Below are positions 43,826 through 52,692 of a DNA stretch of 64,000 nucleotides, in pieces. The notes below the pieces were generated by a model. That model made no database searches. It was given only the letters and a program-made list of their open reading frames with translations, and was not told the DNA's origin. Each line of letters opens with the position of its first letter. The first letter of the stretch is position 1. The stretch is from positions 69,229 through 133,228 of the forward strand of contig CAJTFD010000005.1 in NCBI GenBank assembly GCA_910575625.1, in the 5' to 3' direction. The DNA is from Clostridia bacterium (lineage in GTDB: Bacteria > Bacillota > Clostridia > Lachnospirales > Lachnospiraceae). The position numbers and the translations under genes are program-made.

Positions 43826-44051
43826 ATCAATGCATATAGCTTATTTTTCCGGTTTTGGCATAGAATACACTTTTCAGGCATCCCACTATGCCTTTAGGCG
43901 TACCATGAAGGCGTGTTTTCTGGCGGATAGTCCGGAGAGAGATGTGTTATGCTTTCTGCTCAGACTTGTGCGGGATGGCTTCTCAGACGAGCGCTCTCTG
44001 CATAGGTTATAAGAAGATCACTTTTACGTTTAAGAAGGGGGAAGATTTGTT
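43826..44051 (+). other. Long, possibly structured leader of the channel gene
   Basis: The gene-free stretch contains a perfect GGCATAG/CTATGCC stem (43857-43892), repeated CTCAGAC words and a GAGAGAG...CTCTCT pairing near 43935-44000. It does not match any riboswitch consensus I know (ZTP, THF and fluoride were considered). A 60-codon frame inside it lacks a ribosome site. GGGGGAAG stands before the channel start. Confidence 0.35.
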
Positions 44052-44864
44052 ATGATGAATTCACCAGCAGAAATTGCAAAAAATTATGTACCGATCGGTA
44101 AAGGCAAGACAACGATGAAAGCCAGCAAGCTGTTTATCCTGGGTATCTTGGCCGGGATGTTCATTGCAATCGCAGGTGTTGGCGCTTCTACAGCCTCCGT
44201 CAGCATCGGGTCTGCATCCGTAGCGAAACTGGTAGGCGCGTGCGTGTTCCCGGCAGGTCTTACTTTAGTCATCTTGGCGGGTAGTGAGCTATTTACCGGA
44301 AACTGTCTGATCATCATATCCGTTTTGGAAAAAGAGGCGACCATCGTAGGCATGCTGCGCAACTGGGTGATCGTTTATGTCGGTAACTTTGTGGGAAGTA
44401 TCTTAGTGGCATGGGGCGTGTCAGCCTGTCATCAGCTCAGCCTGTTCGACAGTGCATTGGCAGGAGCTACGATCAACACTGCTGTGGCAAAATGTTCTAT
44501 GACCTTTGGGGATGCGTTCATAAAAGGTATCTTCTGTAACTTCCTTGTATGTCTGGCTGTATGGCTGGGATTTTCTTCTAAGACTGCTGCTGGTAAGATC
44601 GCTGCCCTTTTCTATCCGATCATGGTATTCGTACTGAGCGGCTTTGAGCATAGTGTTGCAAATATGTTCTATGCACCTGCCGGCCTGTTCGCTATGGGAA
44701 ATCCAGATTACCTGGCAAAGGCTACTGCTGATACAGCAAAATTGACCTGGGGTGCATTCTTCGGAAAGAATCTGCTCCCAGTAACTTTGGGCAATATCGT
44801 TGGCGGTGCGTTGTTTGTGGGCGCTGTATATTGGTTCGTATATCTGAAAAAAGACGATAAATAA
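44052..44864 (+). CDS. Formate/nitrite transporter family channel
   Basis: A 270-residue pentameric channel of the FocA/FdhC/NirC family with six helices (LFILGILAGMFIAIAGVGAS first). Family markers include ELFTGNC, the SGFEHSVANMF stretch with its central pore histidine, and helix-flanking FCNFLVCLAVWLG. It moves formate or a related anion across the membrane. Formate exchange would fit fermentative or C1 metabolism in an organism that also has a CODH. A second in-frame ATG follows directly at 44055. Confidence 0.9.
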   Translation: MMNSPAEIAKNYVPIGKGKTTMKASKLFILGILAGMFIAIAGVGASTASVSIGSASVAKLVGACVFPAGLTLVILAGSELFTGNCLIIISVLEKEATIVGMLRNWVIVYVGNFVGSILVAWGVSACHQLSLFDSALAGATINTAVAKCSMTFGDAFIKGIFCNFLVCLAVWLGFSSKTAAGKIAALFYPIMVFVLSGFEHSVANMFYAPAGLFAMGNPDYLAKATADTAKLTWGAFFGKNLLPVTLGNIVGGALFVGAVYWFVYLKKDDK

Positions 44865-44884
44865 GATACATATCAAATAAAGAT

Positions 44885-44921
44885 AAAAAAGAAGGCCCCA
44901 TGGACTGCGGCCTTCTTTTTT
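44885..44921. terminator. Terminator between the channel and the 177-residue gene
   Basis: GAAGGCC and GGCCTTC form a stem extended by A/T pairs, followed by a run of seven T on the plus strand and flanked by A-runs on the other side. It can serve both convergent genes. Confidence 0.85.
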
Positions 44922-45454
44922 TATCCTTTTGTGTTGAGGGATGAGGGTTTTTGATCATCCCCGCCTTCTGAGAACCTGCTCTGGGCCTGGTATCTTTTTT
45001 GGGCTTTTATGTGGAACAGGTCATCTGTTTCTGCTGATCCGTCTCCTTGGTCTGGCTGGGGCGGGTCTGGGCCGTCGGGCAGGTTTTTGTAGGCATCGCT
45101 TTTTGTGAATTCCTGGAAAGCGTTCCTGACCGCGGAGACCAGGGTATCTTTAAACAGCGTGTATCCGATCTTATGCTCAGTCGATATGGAGGCGCTGTTT
45201 TCGGCCAGCGCACACCATGCCCGGATCATATCCAAATGAGCGGCTTCTGTCTGTGCGGCCTCCTGTTTCGTCTGGCATTTTTGGAGTTCCTGCAGGAGCT
45301 TTTTCGTCTCGTGTTCGATGGAGTCTGTTTTCTCATACGAAGCGGGATCGTCTTGCTGTAAAAATATCTTTTCTTCTACTGTCAGGATCTGGTCGCGGAT
45401 CTTCCTCTCCAGGATCTCACTTTGGATCATATTTTCGTCTTGTATATTGATCAT
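44921..45454 (-). CDS. Hypothetical protein with coiled-coil region
   Basis: A 177-residue soluble protein not recognised. Residues 30-80 are strongly charged and helical (EKTDSIEHETKKLLQELQKCQTKQEAAQTEAAHLDMIRAW), likely a coiled coil. The C-terminus is Pro/Asp/Gly-rich and disordered. A CAGGGGGAT site precedes the ATG. It follows the COG3044-type ATPase gene by about 90 bases on the same strand, so a functional link is possible. Confidence 0.6.
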   Translation of the reverse strand: MINIQDENMIQSEILERKIRDQILTVEEKIFLQQDDPASYEKTDSIEHETKKLLQELQKCQTKQEAAQTEAAHLDMIRAWCALAENSASISTEHKIGYTLFKDTLVSAVRNAFQEFTKSDAYKNLPDGPDPPQPDQGDGSAETDDLFHIKAQKRYQAQSRFSEGGDDQKPSSLNTKG

Positions 45455-45543
45455 AAATCCCCCTGATCTGGAAATAAATGACAGGCAGCGTCATCTGCCG
45501 TGTGGACGGCCAGGGACGAGGACACGGATGTGATCCATTTATC

Positions 45544-47247
45544 TTACAGCATAAGTCCCCGATACCGGTTGATACACGCATAGATCTCCTGTGCACGCGG
45601 CATGGCCAGGTTGGAGGACAGATAGGAACCTTCATTGACGGAGGCCAGCCCTTTTTCTAACAGCTGCGCAGACAACCGGGGGATGATCTCGTTCAAAGGT
45701 GTGCGCCCGTTGAAACAATGCAGTTCCATATATTTCAGCAGATAAGCTAAGGCGGTCGTCTGTTCACTGTCCACCAGCTGTTCCACATAGCGCAGGTCCA
45801 CAGTCTCCTTGTTGATGGAGAAAGCGTCCTTGCCCATGGTCTTTATTTTGATCCGGTCGTTTTTGCGGAAAGCGGAGGACTGGCGGGGGCAGCGGTCGTT
45901 CTTCGGCGGCGCGGCTTTTGGCGCATCCCCGCAGGTGAGGGGGAAGGCTTTGGCTTCCTGTTTGGCAAGTTCTGTGATGTCCACAGGTTTGTACTGGTTC
46001 ATCTGCAAGATCGTGTCGGCCACGTGGAAATAGGAGCCGGAGCTTCCCGCCACAACGACCGAGGAGATGCCCTGTTCCTGGTAGATCTGGCGCACTCGCT
46101 CGATGAACGGTGTGATCGGCTCCTGGTCCCGGTGTACCACGCGCTGCATCAGGTCGTCCCGGACCATGAAGTTGGTGGCGCAGGTGTCCTCGTCGATGAG
46201 GAAGAGGCGGGTCTGGGCCTCCATGGCCTCGATCACATTGGCGGCCTGGGAGGTACTGCCGCTGGCATCCTCTGTGGAAAATGCCTGGGTATCCCGGTTG
46301 TTGGGCAGATTGTTGATGAACATGGAGATGTCGGCCTTCTTGATGCTGCGGCCGTCCTCGGCGCGGATCTTCACGGCTGTGTCATCGGTGGCCACATATT
46401 CCCGCCCATCCCCGGCGATGTGATCGTATACGCCCAGTTCCAGGGCTTTTAACAGGGTGGATTTGCCGTGGTAGCCGCCGCCCACGATCAGCGTGATCCC
46501 CTGGGGGACGCCCATGCCGGTGAGCGGGCCGTGATGGGGCAGATCCAGGGTGACTTTAAGGGAATCCGGGGACTTAAAAGGCACTGCGTTTTTCATCGGG
46601 CGGGCGGAAACGCCGCTCTCCCGGGGCAGGATGGTCCCGTCGGCCACGAAAGCGGTCAGGTTTCTCTCTTTGAGCTGCTGACGGATGTAGTGCTGGTCTT
46701 CGCTCAAGTTTTTGACCTGTTCAATCTTCTTGGCATCCAGCCGTTTGTAAAACAGGCTCTGGGGGATGCACTCCGGCAGGAAATCAAACAGGATCTTGAC
46801 CAGCTCACCGGAGTTGATGCGGCGGCCGTCTGCCGGGAAACCGATCTCCATACGGATGAGCAGGTCGCCGTTTTTGGGGTCCATCTGGCAGGCGGTGCGC
46901 TCCAGGATCTCCTGGCCGCAGCGGCTGACCCCGATCAGACCGCTCTTGCCGGAACCGCGGGCTTTGAAACTGTACTGGCTCAAAGCCCGGGAGAAAAGCC
47001 GCAGGATGTGGTCCTGGAGGGCGATGCGTTTATGGGGCTCGTCGTAGGTATCGGCGGGAAAACCCGCCTCTTTCCCGGCCACGGCGATGCTGACCTTGGA
47101 GGGGGAGGCGAACGGGTCGCCCTGCACGTGGTCGATGTTTAAGATGTAGCCGGGGAAGCGGTAACTCCCCCGGGTGTCTTTGTAGGCCGGATAACTTTTG
47201 TGGTCGATCTGCCGAAGCAGTTGTCTGAGGTCATTGGCTTGTTTCAT
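45544..47247 (-). CDS. ABC-class ATPase of unknown role (COG3044-like)
   Basis: A 567-residue protein of the predicted ABC-class ATPase family (PF09818-like). Recognisable parts are an N-terminal domain with RGSYRFPGYILNIDHVQGDPFASPSKV, Walker A GGGYHGKSTLLKAL, a long central region with NNLPNNRDTQAFSTEDASGSTSQAANVIEAME (signature-like SGSTSQA), Walker B RLFLIDEDTCATNFMVRD, and the switch VVAGSSGSYFHVADTI. No membrane partner is present. The role is unknown across the family. The ribosome site (AAAGGAG) lies unusually far, about 14 bases, from the ATG. It follows ilvN on the same strand. Confidence 0.8.
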   Translation of the reverse strand: MKQANDLRQLLRQIDHKSYPAYKDTRGSYRFPGYILNIDHVQGDPFASPSKVSIAVAGKEAGFPADTYDEPHKRIALQDHILRLFSRALSQYSFKARGSGKSGLIGVSRCGQEILERTACQMDPKNGDLLIRMEIGFPADGRRINSGELVKILFDFLPECIPQSLFYKRLDAKKIEQVKNLSEDQHYIRQQLKERNLTAFVADGTILPRESGVSARPMKNAVPFKSPDSLKVTLDLPHHGPLTGMGVPQGITLIVGGGYHGKSTLLKALELGVYDHIAGDGREYVATDDTAVKIRAEDGRSIKKADISMFINNLPNNRDTQAFSTEDASGSTSQAANVIEAMEAQTRLFLIDEDTCATNFMVRDDLMQRVVHRDQEPITPFIERVRQIYQEQGISSVVVAGSSGSYFHVADTILQMNQYKPVDITELAKQEAKAFPLTCGDAPKAAPPKNDRCPRQSSAFRKNDRIKIKTMGKDAFSINKETVDLRYVEQLVDSEQTTALAYLLKYMELHCFNGRTPLNEIIPRLSAQLLEKGLASVNEGSYLSSNLAMPRAQEIYACINRYRGLML

Positions 47248-47341
47248 GGGTCTTTTTAATACTCCTTTCCGCTCTATTTTGGGTTAGGCGTCTGCGAAAT
47301 CTCCCTTTTTATATTTTGTCCAAACTCGCTGCGACGGATGG

Positions 47342-47842
47342 CTACCGGTCCTGCATGCTGATCGCTTCCACGGCGACGCTCCCGCCCCGCACCACTTCGA
47401 TGCGCCCGCTGAAATCCTGGTCCAACAGGTTGATGATGTCGTTGTTGCGGGCCTCGGTCTGGGTGGATTCCAGGAGGATGCTGTTTTTGCCGTAATCGGT
47501 GACCTGGATGCCGAAGACCTGCGCGATCCGAAAGACTTCCTCACGGTCGCTCTTGTTGCAGCCTTTGACTTTTACGAATAATATCTCTTTCATGTGGATG
47601 GGCGTGTCGGTGAAATCGATGACTTTGATGATGCCCACGCTGCGGTTTAGCTGCTTTTTTATCTGTTCAAAGGTGATGTCGTCGCTGATCAGTCCGATCG
47701 TCATGCGGGAAACGGTGGGGTCCTCGGTCTCGCCCACGGTGAGGGACTGCAGGTTGTATGATTTTCCGGAGAAAAGGCCGGAGATCTTGGCCAGCATACC
47801 GACTTCGTTTTCCACAAACAGTGAGATCCAACGTTTTTTCAT
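47342..47842 (-). CDS. ilvN: Acetolactate synthase regulatory subunit
   Basis: A 166-residue small subunit. The ACT domain covers residues 1-75 (KKRWISLFVENEVGMLAKISGLFSGKSYNLQSLTVG); a second ferredoxin-like domain follows (GRIEVVRGGSVAVEAISM). It binds valine and gives feedback control to IlvB. It lies 20 bases after ilvB, so the T-box controls both. Confidence 0.92.
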   Translation of the reverse strand: MKKRWISLFVENEVGMLAKISGLFSGKSYNLQSLTVGETEDPTVSRMTIGLISDDITFEQIKKQLNRSVGIIKVIDFTDTPIHMKEILFVKVKGCNKSDREEVFRIAQVFGIQVTDYGKNSILLESTQTEARNNDIINLLDQDFSGRIEVVRGGSVAVEAISMQDR

Positions 47843-47861
47843 GATCTTATCCTCCTAGGTT

Positions 47862-49592
47862 TTAGCATTCCAAAACCATTTCGTTCAATGGTTTGCCTGT
47901 GGGTACCATGGGTGACACATTTGCTTCCGGGTCGATGATGAATTCGATCAGGGTGGGACGCTTCGTCTCATTTTTTGCGGCCTGGAAAGCCGCTTCGATG
48001 TCCTCGGCCGTCTCGACGCGGATGCCCTGTGCGCCATAACTTTCAGCCAGTTTTATGAAATCGGGCGTGTAGGGCGGACAGCATTTCTCCGGATTTAGGC
48101 AGTCTTTCATACAGCCTTTGCGGTAACGCAGGCAGGTAGATGAATAGCGTTTGTCAAAGAACATCTCCTGCCATTGGCGCACATTCCCCAGCCAGGAATT
48201 GTTGAGGACGCATAAGATCAGTGGCAGTTCCTGGCACATGGCGGTGGCCATCTCCTGGATATTCATCTGCATACCGCCGTCGCCGGAGATCGCGATGACT
48301 CTCTGGTCCGGGTTGCCAAGCTGTGCGCCGATGGCCGCGGGCAGGCCATAGCCCATGGTGCCCAGGCCGCCGGAGGTGAGCAGCTGTCTCTTTCCGGTCA
48401 TACTCAGGTACTGGGTGGTCCAGAGCTGGTTCTGGCCCACGTCGGTGGTGACGATGGCATCCGGGAAGAGCTCGTTGATCTTGGCGATGACTTTCTCCGG
48501 ATTCAAGCCGGGGTAGCGTTGGTCCATACCGAGGGGGTATTTATCTTTCCAGCCCTGGATCCGTTCGAGCCAGTCCTCGGTGGGCAGCGGTCTTGCGTAT
48601 TCCAGCATCTTGTCGATCGCGTTGCCCGCATCGGCTACGATCGGGATGTCTACCACGATGTTCCTGGAGATGGAAGCCGTGTCGATGTCGATGTGGATGA
48701 TCGTGGCATTCTTGGCAAATTCGCTGATCTTCCCGGTGATCCGGTCGTTGAAACGGGTCCCGATGGAGAACAGCACGTCGCATTCGCTGATCGCCGTGTT
48801 GGAGGCGTAGTTGCCGTGGATCCCGATGTTCCCCACATACAGAGGATGGTCGCTGGGGATCGCGCCTTTTCCCATGATCGTGGTGATCACAGGGACTCTC
48901 GTCAATTCCGCAAGGCGGGTCATGGCCTGGTCTGCACGGGAGATGTTCACGCCGCCTCCGATGAGGAAGACGGGGTGTTTGGCGTTGTTCAGCACATTTA
49001 CGGCTTTCTTGAGCTGGCCCTCATGGACTTTGGTGCTGGGTTTGTAGCTGCGGATGTTCGCCTCGGAGGGATATTCATCGGAGCCCAGGGCCTGCTGGAT
49101 GTCCTTGGGGATATCCACCAATACAGGGCCAGGCTTGCCGTTACGGGCGATGAAGAACGCCTCCTTGATGATCCGGCCTAAGTCCTCGCGGCTGCGCACG
49201 GTGATACAGTGTTTACAGATGCTGCGGGTGATCCCCACGATGTCCACCTCCTGGAAGGCATCGTTTCCGATCAGGTTCATGGGCACCTGTCCGGTAAAGC
49301 AGACCAGGGGTACACTGTCATAATTTGCCGTTGCGATCCCCGTGACCAGGTTCGTCGCGCCGGGGCCGCTGGTCACCAGACAGACGCCGACTTTCCCGGT
49401 GGAGCGGGCGTAGCCGTCCGCTGCATGGACAAGGGCCTGCTCGTGCCGGGGCAGGATCACTTCGATGTCATCCTGTCCGTACAGAGAGTCGAATAAGTCG
49501 ATGGCCTGTCCGCCAGGATAGCCGAAAAGGATATCAACGCCTTCTTCTTTTAATGCTTTTACAAATAGATCAGTTCCTTTGATCTGAGCCAT
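47862..49592 (-). CDS. ilvB: Acetolactate synthase catalytic subunit
   Basis: A 576-residue ThDP enzyme making acetolactate or acetohydroxybutyrate for branched-chain amino acids. It begins GTDLFVKALKEEGVDILFGYPGGQAIDLFD; the catalytic Glu lies in LPRHEQALVHAADGYAR. The ThDP motif is ISGDGGMQMNIQEMATAMCQELPLILCVLNN. Unusual is a cysteine-rich insert, RKGCMKDCLNPEKCCPP, around residues 500-516, where the textbook enzymes have a short loop. The gene is preceded by a T-box leader and followed by ilvN. Confidence 0.94.
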   Translation of the reverse strand: MAQIKGTDLFVKALKEEGVDILFGYPGGQAIDLFDSLYGQDDIEVILPRHEQALVHAADGYARSTGKVGVCLVTSGPGATNLVTGIATANYDSVPLVCFTGQVPMNLIGNDAFQEVDIVGITRSICKHCITVRSREDLGRIIKEAFFIARNGKPGPVLVDIPKDIQQALGSDEYPSEANIRSYKPSTKVHEGQLKKAVNVLNNAKHPVFLIGGGVNISRADQAMTRLAELTRVPVITTIMGKGAIPSDHPLYVGNIGIHGNYASNTAISECDVLFSIGTRFNDRITGKISEFAKNATIIHIDIDTASISRNIVVDIPIVADAGNAIDKMLEYARPLPTEDWLERIQGWKDKYPLGMDQRYPGLNPEKVIAKINELFPDAIVTTDVGQNQLWTTQYLSMTGKRQLLTSGGLGTMGYGLPAAIGAQLGNPDQRVIAISGDGGMQMNIQEMATAMCQELPLILCVLNNSWLGNVRQWQEMFFDKRYSSTCLRYRKGCMKDCLNPEKCCPPYTPDFIKLAESYGAQGIRVETAEDIEAAFQAAKNETKRPTLIEFIIDPEANVSPMVPTGKPLNEMVLEC

Positions 49593-49632
49593 AGAGTGTT
49601 CCTCCTTCTTTTTTATCTATGAAAGAAAGTGC

Positions 49633-49985
49633 AAAAAAGCCCTAAGCCGTCTATGGGCTTAGGGCGGATAAATGTCCGTGGTACCACCTAAATTCAAAGA
49701 AAAGTATCTTTGCACTCATCGGTACGGATCTGAGACTTCTGTACACCTTTCATATCATAAACAGATCGATACCGTATCCCTGTAACGGGGGATGGACGTT
49801 AAAACTTAGTGGGGCGGGACCGCCTTGTACTCTGTCGTACATCTGTCCGTTCCGGCCTGTTCGGCTTTACTGCTCAAGGGCTACTTTCTGCATCTCCTCC
49901 ACGGGGATTTCCACCAGCCATCCCCTCTCTGTGCTGTCGGCAGGCGCATACTCCTCCCTGTCATGGCATTTGCTTATTGCTTGAT
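49633..49985 (-). promoter_or_regulatory. T-box riboswitch before ilvB
   Basis: The minus strand shows the hallmarks: AGAGAGG and GGCTGGTGGAAA in stem I, the T-box core AGGTGGTACCACGG at about 49691-49678, then a terminator GCCCTAAGCC / GGCTTAGGGC followed by a T-run (49665-49633). Uncharged tRNA binding should prevent termination and switch on ilvBN. A GTA (Val) triplet in the expected specifier position (GAAAGTAGCC) is a candidate specifier, not certain. Confidence 0.9.
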
Positions 49986-49992
49986 GTTTTGT

Positions 49993-50022
49993 AGTATAAC
50001 AGAAAGAAGGTTTTGTTGTCAA
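49993..50022 (-). promoter_or_regulatory. Promoter of the T-box-ilvBN transcript
   Basis: On the minus strand a perfect TTGACA (50022-50017), an 18-base spacer and TATACT (49998-49993), directly before the T-box leader. Confidence 0.7.
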
Positions 50023-50056
50023 CTGATGAGTTTAAAATTTTACGGCAGAAAAACAA

Positions 50057-50085
50057 TTGACAAAACAGGCTGTCTCCCATAGACT
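50057..50085 (+). promoter_or_regulatory. Promoter of the cysE operon
   Basis: A perfect TTGACA (50057-50062), a 17-base spacer and TAGACT (50080-50085), 36 bases before cysE. It lies back to back with the ilvB promoter. Confidence 0.6.
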
Positions 50086-50120
50086 GTTTAAATAAGGTAG
50101 TTTTATAAAGGAGCAGCAGC

Positions 50121-50810
50121 ATGAGTTTTTGGAAACATTTCAGAGAAGAATTTTCGGTCATCCAAGAGAGGGATCCGGCGATCAAGACGCCCTGGGAAGT
50201 GATCTTATATCCCAGTTTCCGGGTCATGCTAAAGTATCGCCGTGCACATAGATTATATGAAAAAGGCCATTTTTTCTTAGCGAGGATGATCTCCCAGCGC
50301 GCAGCCAGGAAGACCGGGATCGAGATCCATCCGGGAGCGCAGATCGGCAAAGGACTGTTCATCGACCACGGCAGCGGCGTGATCATCGGGGAGACGGCCG
50401 TCATCGGGGATAACGTGACCCTGTATCAGGGTGTGACACTGGGCGGGACAGGCAAGGAGACGGGAAAGCGGCATCCCACCCTGAAAGATAATGTGATGGT
50501 GAGCGCCGGGGCGAAGCTGCTGGGTTCTTTTACAGTGGGGGAGAACTCCAAGATCGGAGCCGGGGCCGTGGTCCTCGAGGAGGTCCCTCCCAACTGCACG
50601 GTGGTGGGCATCCCCGGGCGCGTGGTCAAGAGAAAAGACGTCCGTGTGCCCAGAAAAGAACTGGATCACTGCCATCTGCCAGATCCCATCCGGGAGGATA
50701 TCCAGAGACTGCAGCGTGAGAACAACACCCTGCACAGCCGTCTGGTGGATCTGGAAAATGAACTGCGCTATCTGAAGAGGAAGGAAAAAGAGGAGGAGAA
50801 ACAGCCATGA
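50121..50810 (+). CDS. cysE: Serine O-acetyltransferase
   Basis: A 229-residue enzyme making O-acetylserine from serine and acetyl-CoA, the first step of cysteine synthesis. The left-handed beta helix is visible as hexapeptide repeats (IEIHPGAQIGKGLFIDHGSGVIIGETAVIGDNVTLYQGVTLGGTG), including the catalytic His in IDHG. A coiled C-terminal tail (LQRENNTLHSRLVDLENELRYLKR) is longer than usual. Its stop overlaps the start of cysS (ATGA), linking cysteine supply with cysteinyl-tRNA formation. Confidence 0.93.
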   Translation: MSFWKHFREEFSVIQERDPAIKTPWEVILYPSFRVMLKYRRAHRLYEKGHFFLARMISQRAARKTGIEIHPGAQIGKGLFIDHGSGVIIGETAVIGDNVTLYQGVTLGGTGKETGKRHPTLKDNVMVSAGAKLLGSFTVGENSKIGAGAVVLEEVPPNCTVVGIPGRVVKRKDVRVPRKELDHCHLPDPIREDIQRLQRENNTLHSRLVDLENELRYLKRKEKEEEKQP

Positions 50811-52216
50811 AGGTATACAATACCTTGTCAAAACAAAAGGAAGAATTCATACCCTTAAAAGAGGGCGAGATAAAAATGTACGTGTGCGGGCCCACGGTGT
50901 ATAACCTGATCCATATCGGCAATGCCCGGCCCATGATCGTCTTTGACACCGTGCGCCGCTATCTGGAGGACCGGGGATACAAGGTGGAGTACGTGTCCAA
51001 TTTTACCGATGTGGACGACAAGATCATCGCCAAAGCCGTGGAGGAGGGCGCCACCGCGGAGGAGATCTCCCAGCGATACATCGCGGAATGCAAAAAAGAC
51101 ATGGAGGGCATGAACGTACGCCCGGCCACCAAACATCCATTGGCCACGCAGGAGATCGACGGGATGATCGAGATGATCCAGACGCTGATCGACAAGGGCT
51201 ACGCATACCCTTCTTCCGACGGCACCGTCTATTTCCGGGTCAAACGCTTTGCCCAGTACGGGAAGCTCTCCCACAAGAACTTAGACGACCTGCAGTCCGG
51301 TTTCCGCGCCCTTCAGGTATCCGGTGAGGGGCAGAAGGAAGACCCGCTGGATTTCGTCCTCTGGAAACCGAAAAAAGAAGGGGAGCCTTCCTGGCCTTCC
51401 CCCTGGTGCGACGGCCGTCCGGGCTGGCACATCGAGTGTTCCGTGATGGCAAAAAAATATCTGGGAGAAGAGATCGATATCCATGCCGGCGGCGAGGACC
51501 TGATCTTCCCCCACCACGAAAATGAGATCGCACAGAGCGAATGCTGCAACGGCAGACCTTTTGCGAAATATTGGCTGCACAATGCCTTTTTGAACATCGA
51601 CAACCGGAAGATGTCCAAATCCCTGGGGAATTTCTTCACCGTGCGGGAGGTGGCCGATGAATACGACCTGCAGGTGCTGCGCTTCTTCATGCTCAGCGCC
51701 CATTACCGCAGTCCCTTGAATTTCAGCAGGGACCTGATGACCGCGGCGAAAAATGGACTGGAGCGGATCTTGACCGCGGCGGAGCATCTGCGCCAGCTCA
51801 AAGGTCCGGATACGGGGACAGTTTTGTCGGAGGAGGAAGATCGGCTCCTGGAGCAGGCGGCCGGATTTAAACGTAAATTCCAGGAGGCCATGGACGACGA
51901 CTTCAACACGGCAGATGCGATCGCGGCGGTCTTCGAGCTGGTGAAATTCGCGAACACCCAGGCAGATGAGAGACGCAGCGGACTTTTTGCAGAGAAGCTG
52001 TATGAGATCCTGACCGCGCTCACGGACATCCTGGGGCTGTCTTTAGAGGCAAAGGAGGAGATCTTAGACCAGGAGATCGAGGATCTGATCGCCCAGAGGC
52101 AGGCGGCCCGGAAGGCGAAAGATTTCCAGAAGGCAGATCAGATCCGCGACACACTGCTTGAGAAGGGCATCATCCTCAAGGATACCCGGGAAGGAGTCCA
52201 ATGGAAGAGGGCTTAG
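50807..52216 (+). CDS. cysS: Cysteinyl-tRNA synthetase
   Basis: A 469-residue class I synthetase. The CP motif is MYVCGPTVYNLIHIGNARP, with the HIGH signature and a zinc Cys. Further zinc ligands fall in WHIECSVMA and GGEDLIFPHHENEIAQSE, and the KMSKS loop is KMSKSLGNFF. The C-terminal DALR-type domain is complete. Its 3' end overlaps the start of mrnC by 16 bases. Confidence 0.96.
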   Translation: MKVYNTLSKQKEEFIPLKEGEIKMYVCGPTVYNLIHIGNARPMIVFDTVRRYLEDRGYKVEYVSNFTDVDDKIIAKAVEEGATAEEISQRYIAECKKDMEGMNVRPATKHPLATQEIDGMIEMIQTLIDKGYAYPSSDGTVYFRVKRFAQYGKLSHKNLDDLQSGFRALQVSGEGQKEDPLDFVLWKPKKEGEPSWPSPWCDGRPGWHIECSVMAKKYLGEEIDIHAGGEDLIFPHHENEIAQSECCNGRPFAKYWLHNAFLNIDNRKMSKSLGNFFTVREVADEYDLQVLRFFMLSAHYRSPLNFSRDLMTAAKNGLERILTAAEHLRQLKGPDTGTVLSEEEDRLLEQAAGFKRKFQEAMDDDFNTADAIAAVFELVKFANTQADERRSGLFAEKLYEILTALTDILGLSLEAKEEILDQEIEDLIAQRQAARKAKDFQKADQIRDTLLEKGIILKDTREGVQWKRA

Positions 52217-52692
52217 ATCCGATGGGCTTAGATCCGATGGGTTTAGATCCGATGGGCTTAGATCTGTTTGACCTGCTCACACAGCAGTTCCAGCTGGAAG
52301 ATGTGGACATCCGCACCTACTCCCCATTGGCCCTGGCTTATATCGGGGACGGGATCTACGAACTGGTGATCCGCACCATTTTGATCAAACAGGGAAACTG
52401 CCCGGTCAACAGCCTCCACAAGAGAGCCAGCGCTCTCGTGCGGGCCGGTGCACAATCGGAGATGATGCGGGCGCTGGAACCGCTGCTCACCCAGGAGGAG
52501 CTTAAAGTTTACAGGAGAGGCCGCAACGCCCATCCCGCCACAATGGCCAGGCACGCCACCGTGACAGAGTACCGCCGAGCCACAGGATTTGAGGCGTTGA
52601 TGGGATGGCTGTACCTGATGGGCCGCTGGGAGCGTATGATCGAGCTGATGAAAATAGGAGTTGAGCATATATACCACCCGCAAGTCAGATGA
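52201..52692 (+). CDS. mrnC: Mini-ribonuclease 3 with repeated N-terminus
   Basis: A 163-residue RNase III-like enzyme without dsRNA-binding domain, which matures 23S rRNA in firmicutes. The catalytic core starts at YSPLALAYIGDGIYELVIRTIL; KASALV..NAHPATMARHATVTEYRRATGFEALMGWLYLMG follows. Before it, residues 5-19 are three LDPMG repeats encoded by a 15-base tandem repeat, absent from usual MrnC proteins, each with an in-frame ATG. GGAAGGAG precedes the first ATG, so translation from 52201 is favoured. Confidence 0.92.
   Translation: MEEGLDPMGLDPMGLDPMGLDLFDLLTQQFQLEDVDIRTYSPLALAYIGDGIYELVIRTILIKQGNCPVNSLHKRASALVRAGAQSEMMRALEPLLTQEELKVYRRGRNAHPATMARHATVTEYRRATGFEALMGWLYLMGRWERMIELMKIGVEHIYHPQVR
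52210..52269 (+). repeat. 15-bp tandem repeat at the cysS/mrnC junction
   Basis: GGCTTAGATCCGATG is repeated three times (52210, 52225, 52240 with one change), plus a partial fourth unit. The first unit contains the cysS stop codon TAG; in the mrnC frame each unit codes LDPMG and supplies another ATG. Confidence 0.9.

Noticed and set aside
43830-44012. A 60-codon frame in the formate channel leader
   Set aside because: No ribosome site, odd composition, and it lies within a leader with stems; a real peptide is not supported.
43826-44051. ZTP, THF or fluoride riboswitch before the formate channel
   Set aside because: The conserved core words of these classes were not found in the leader.
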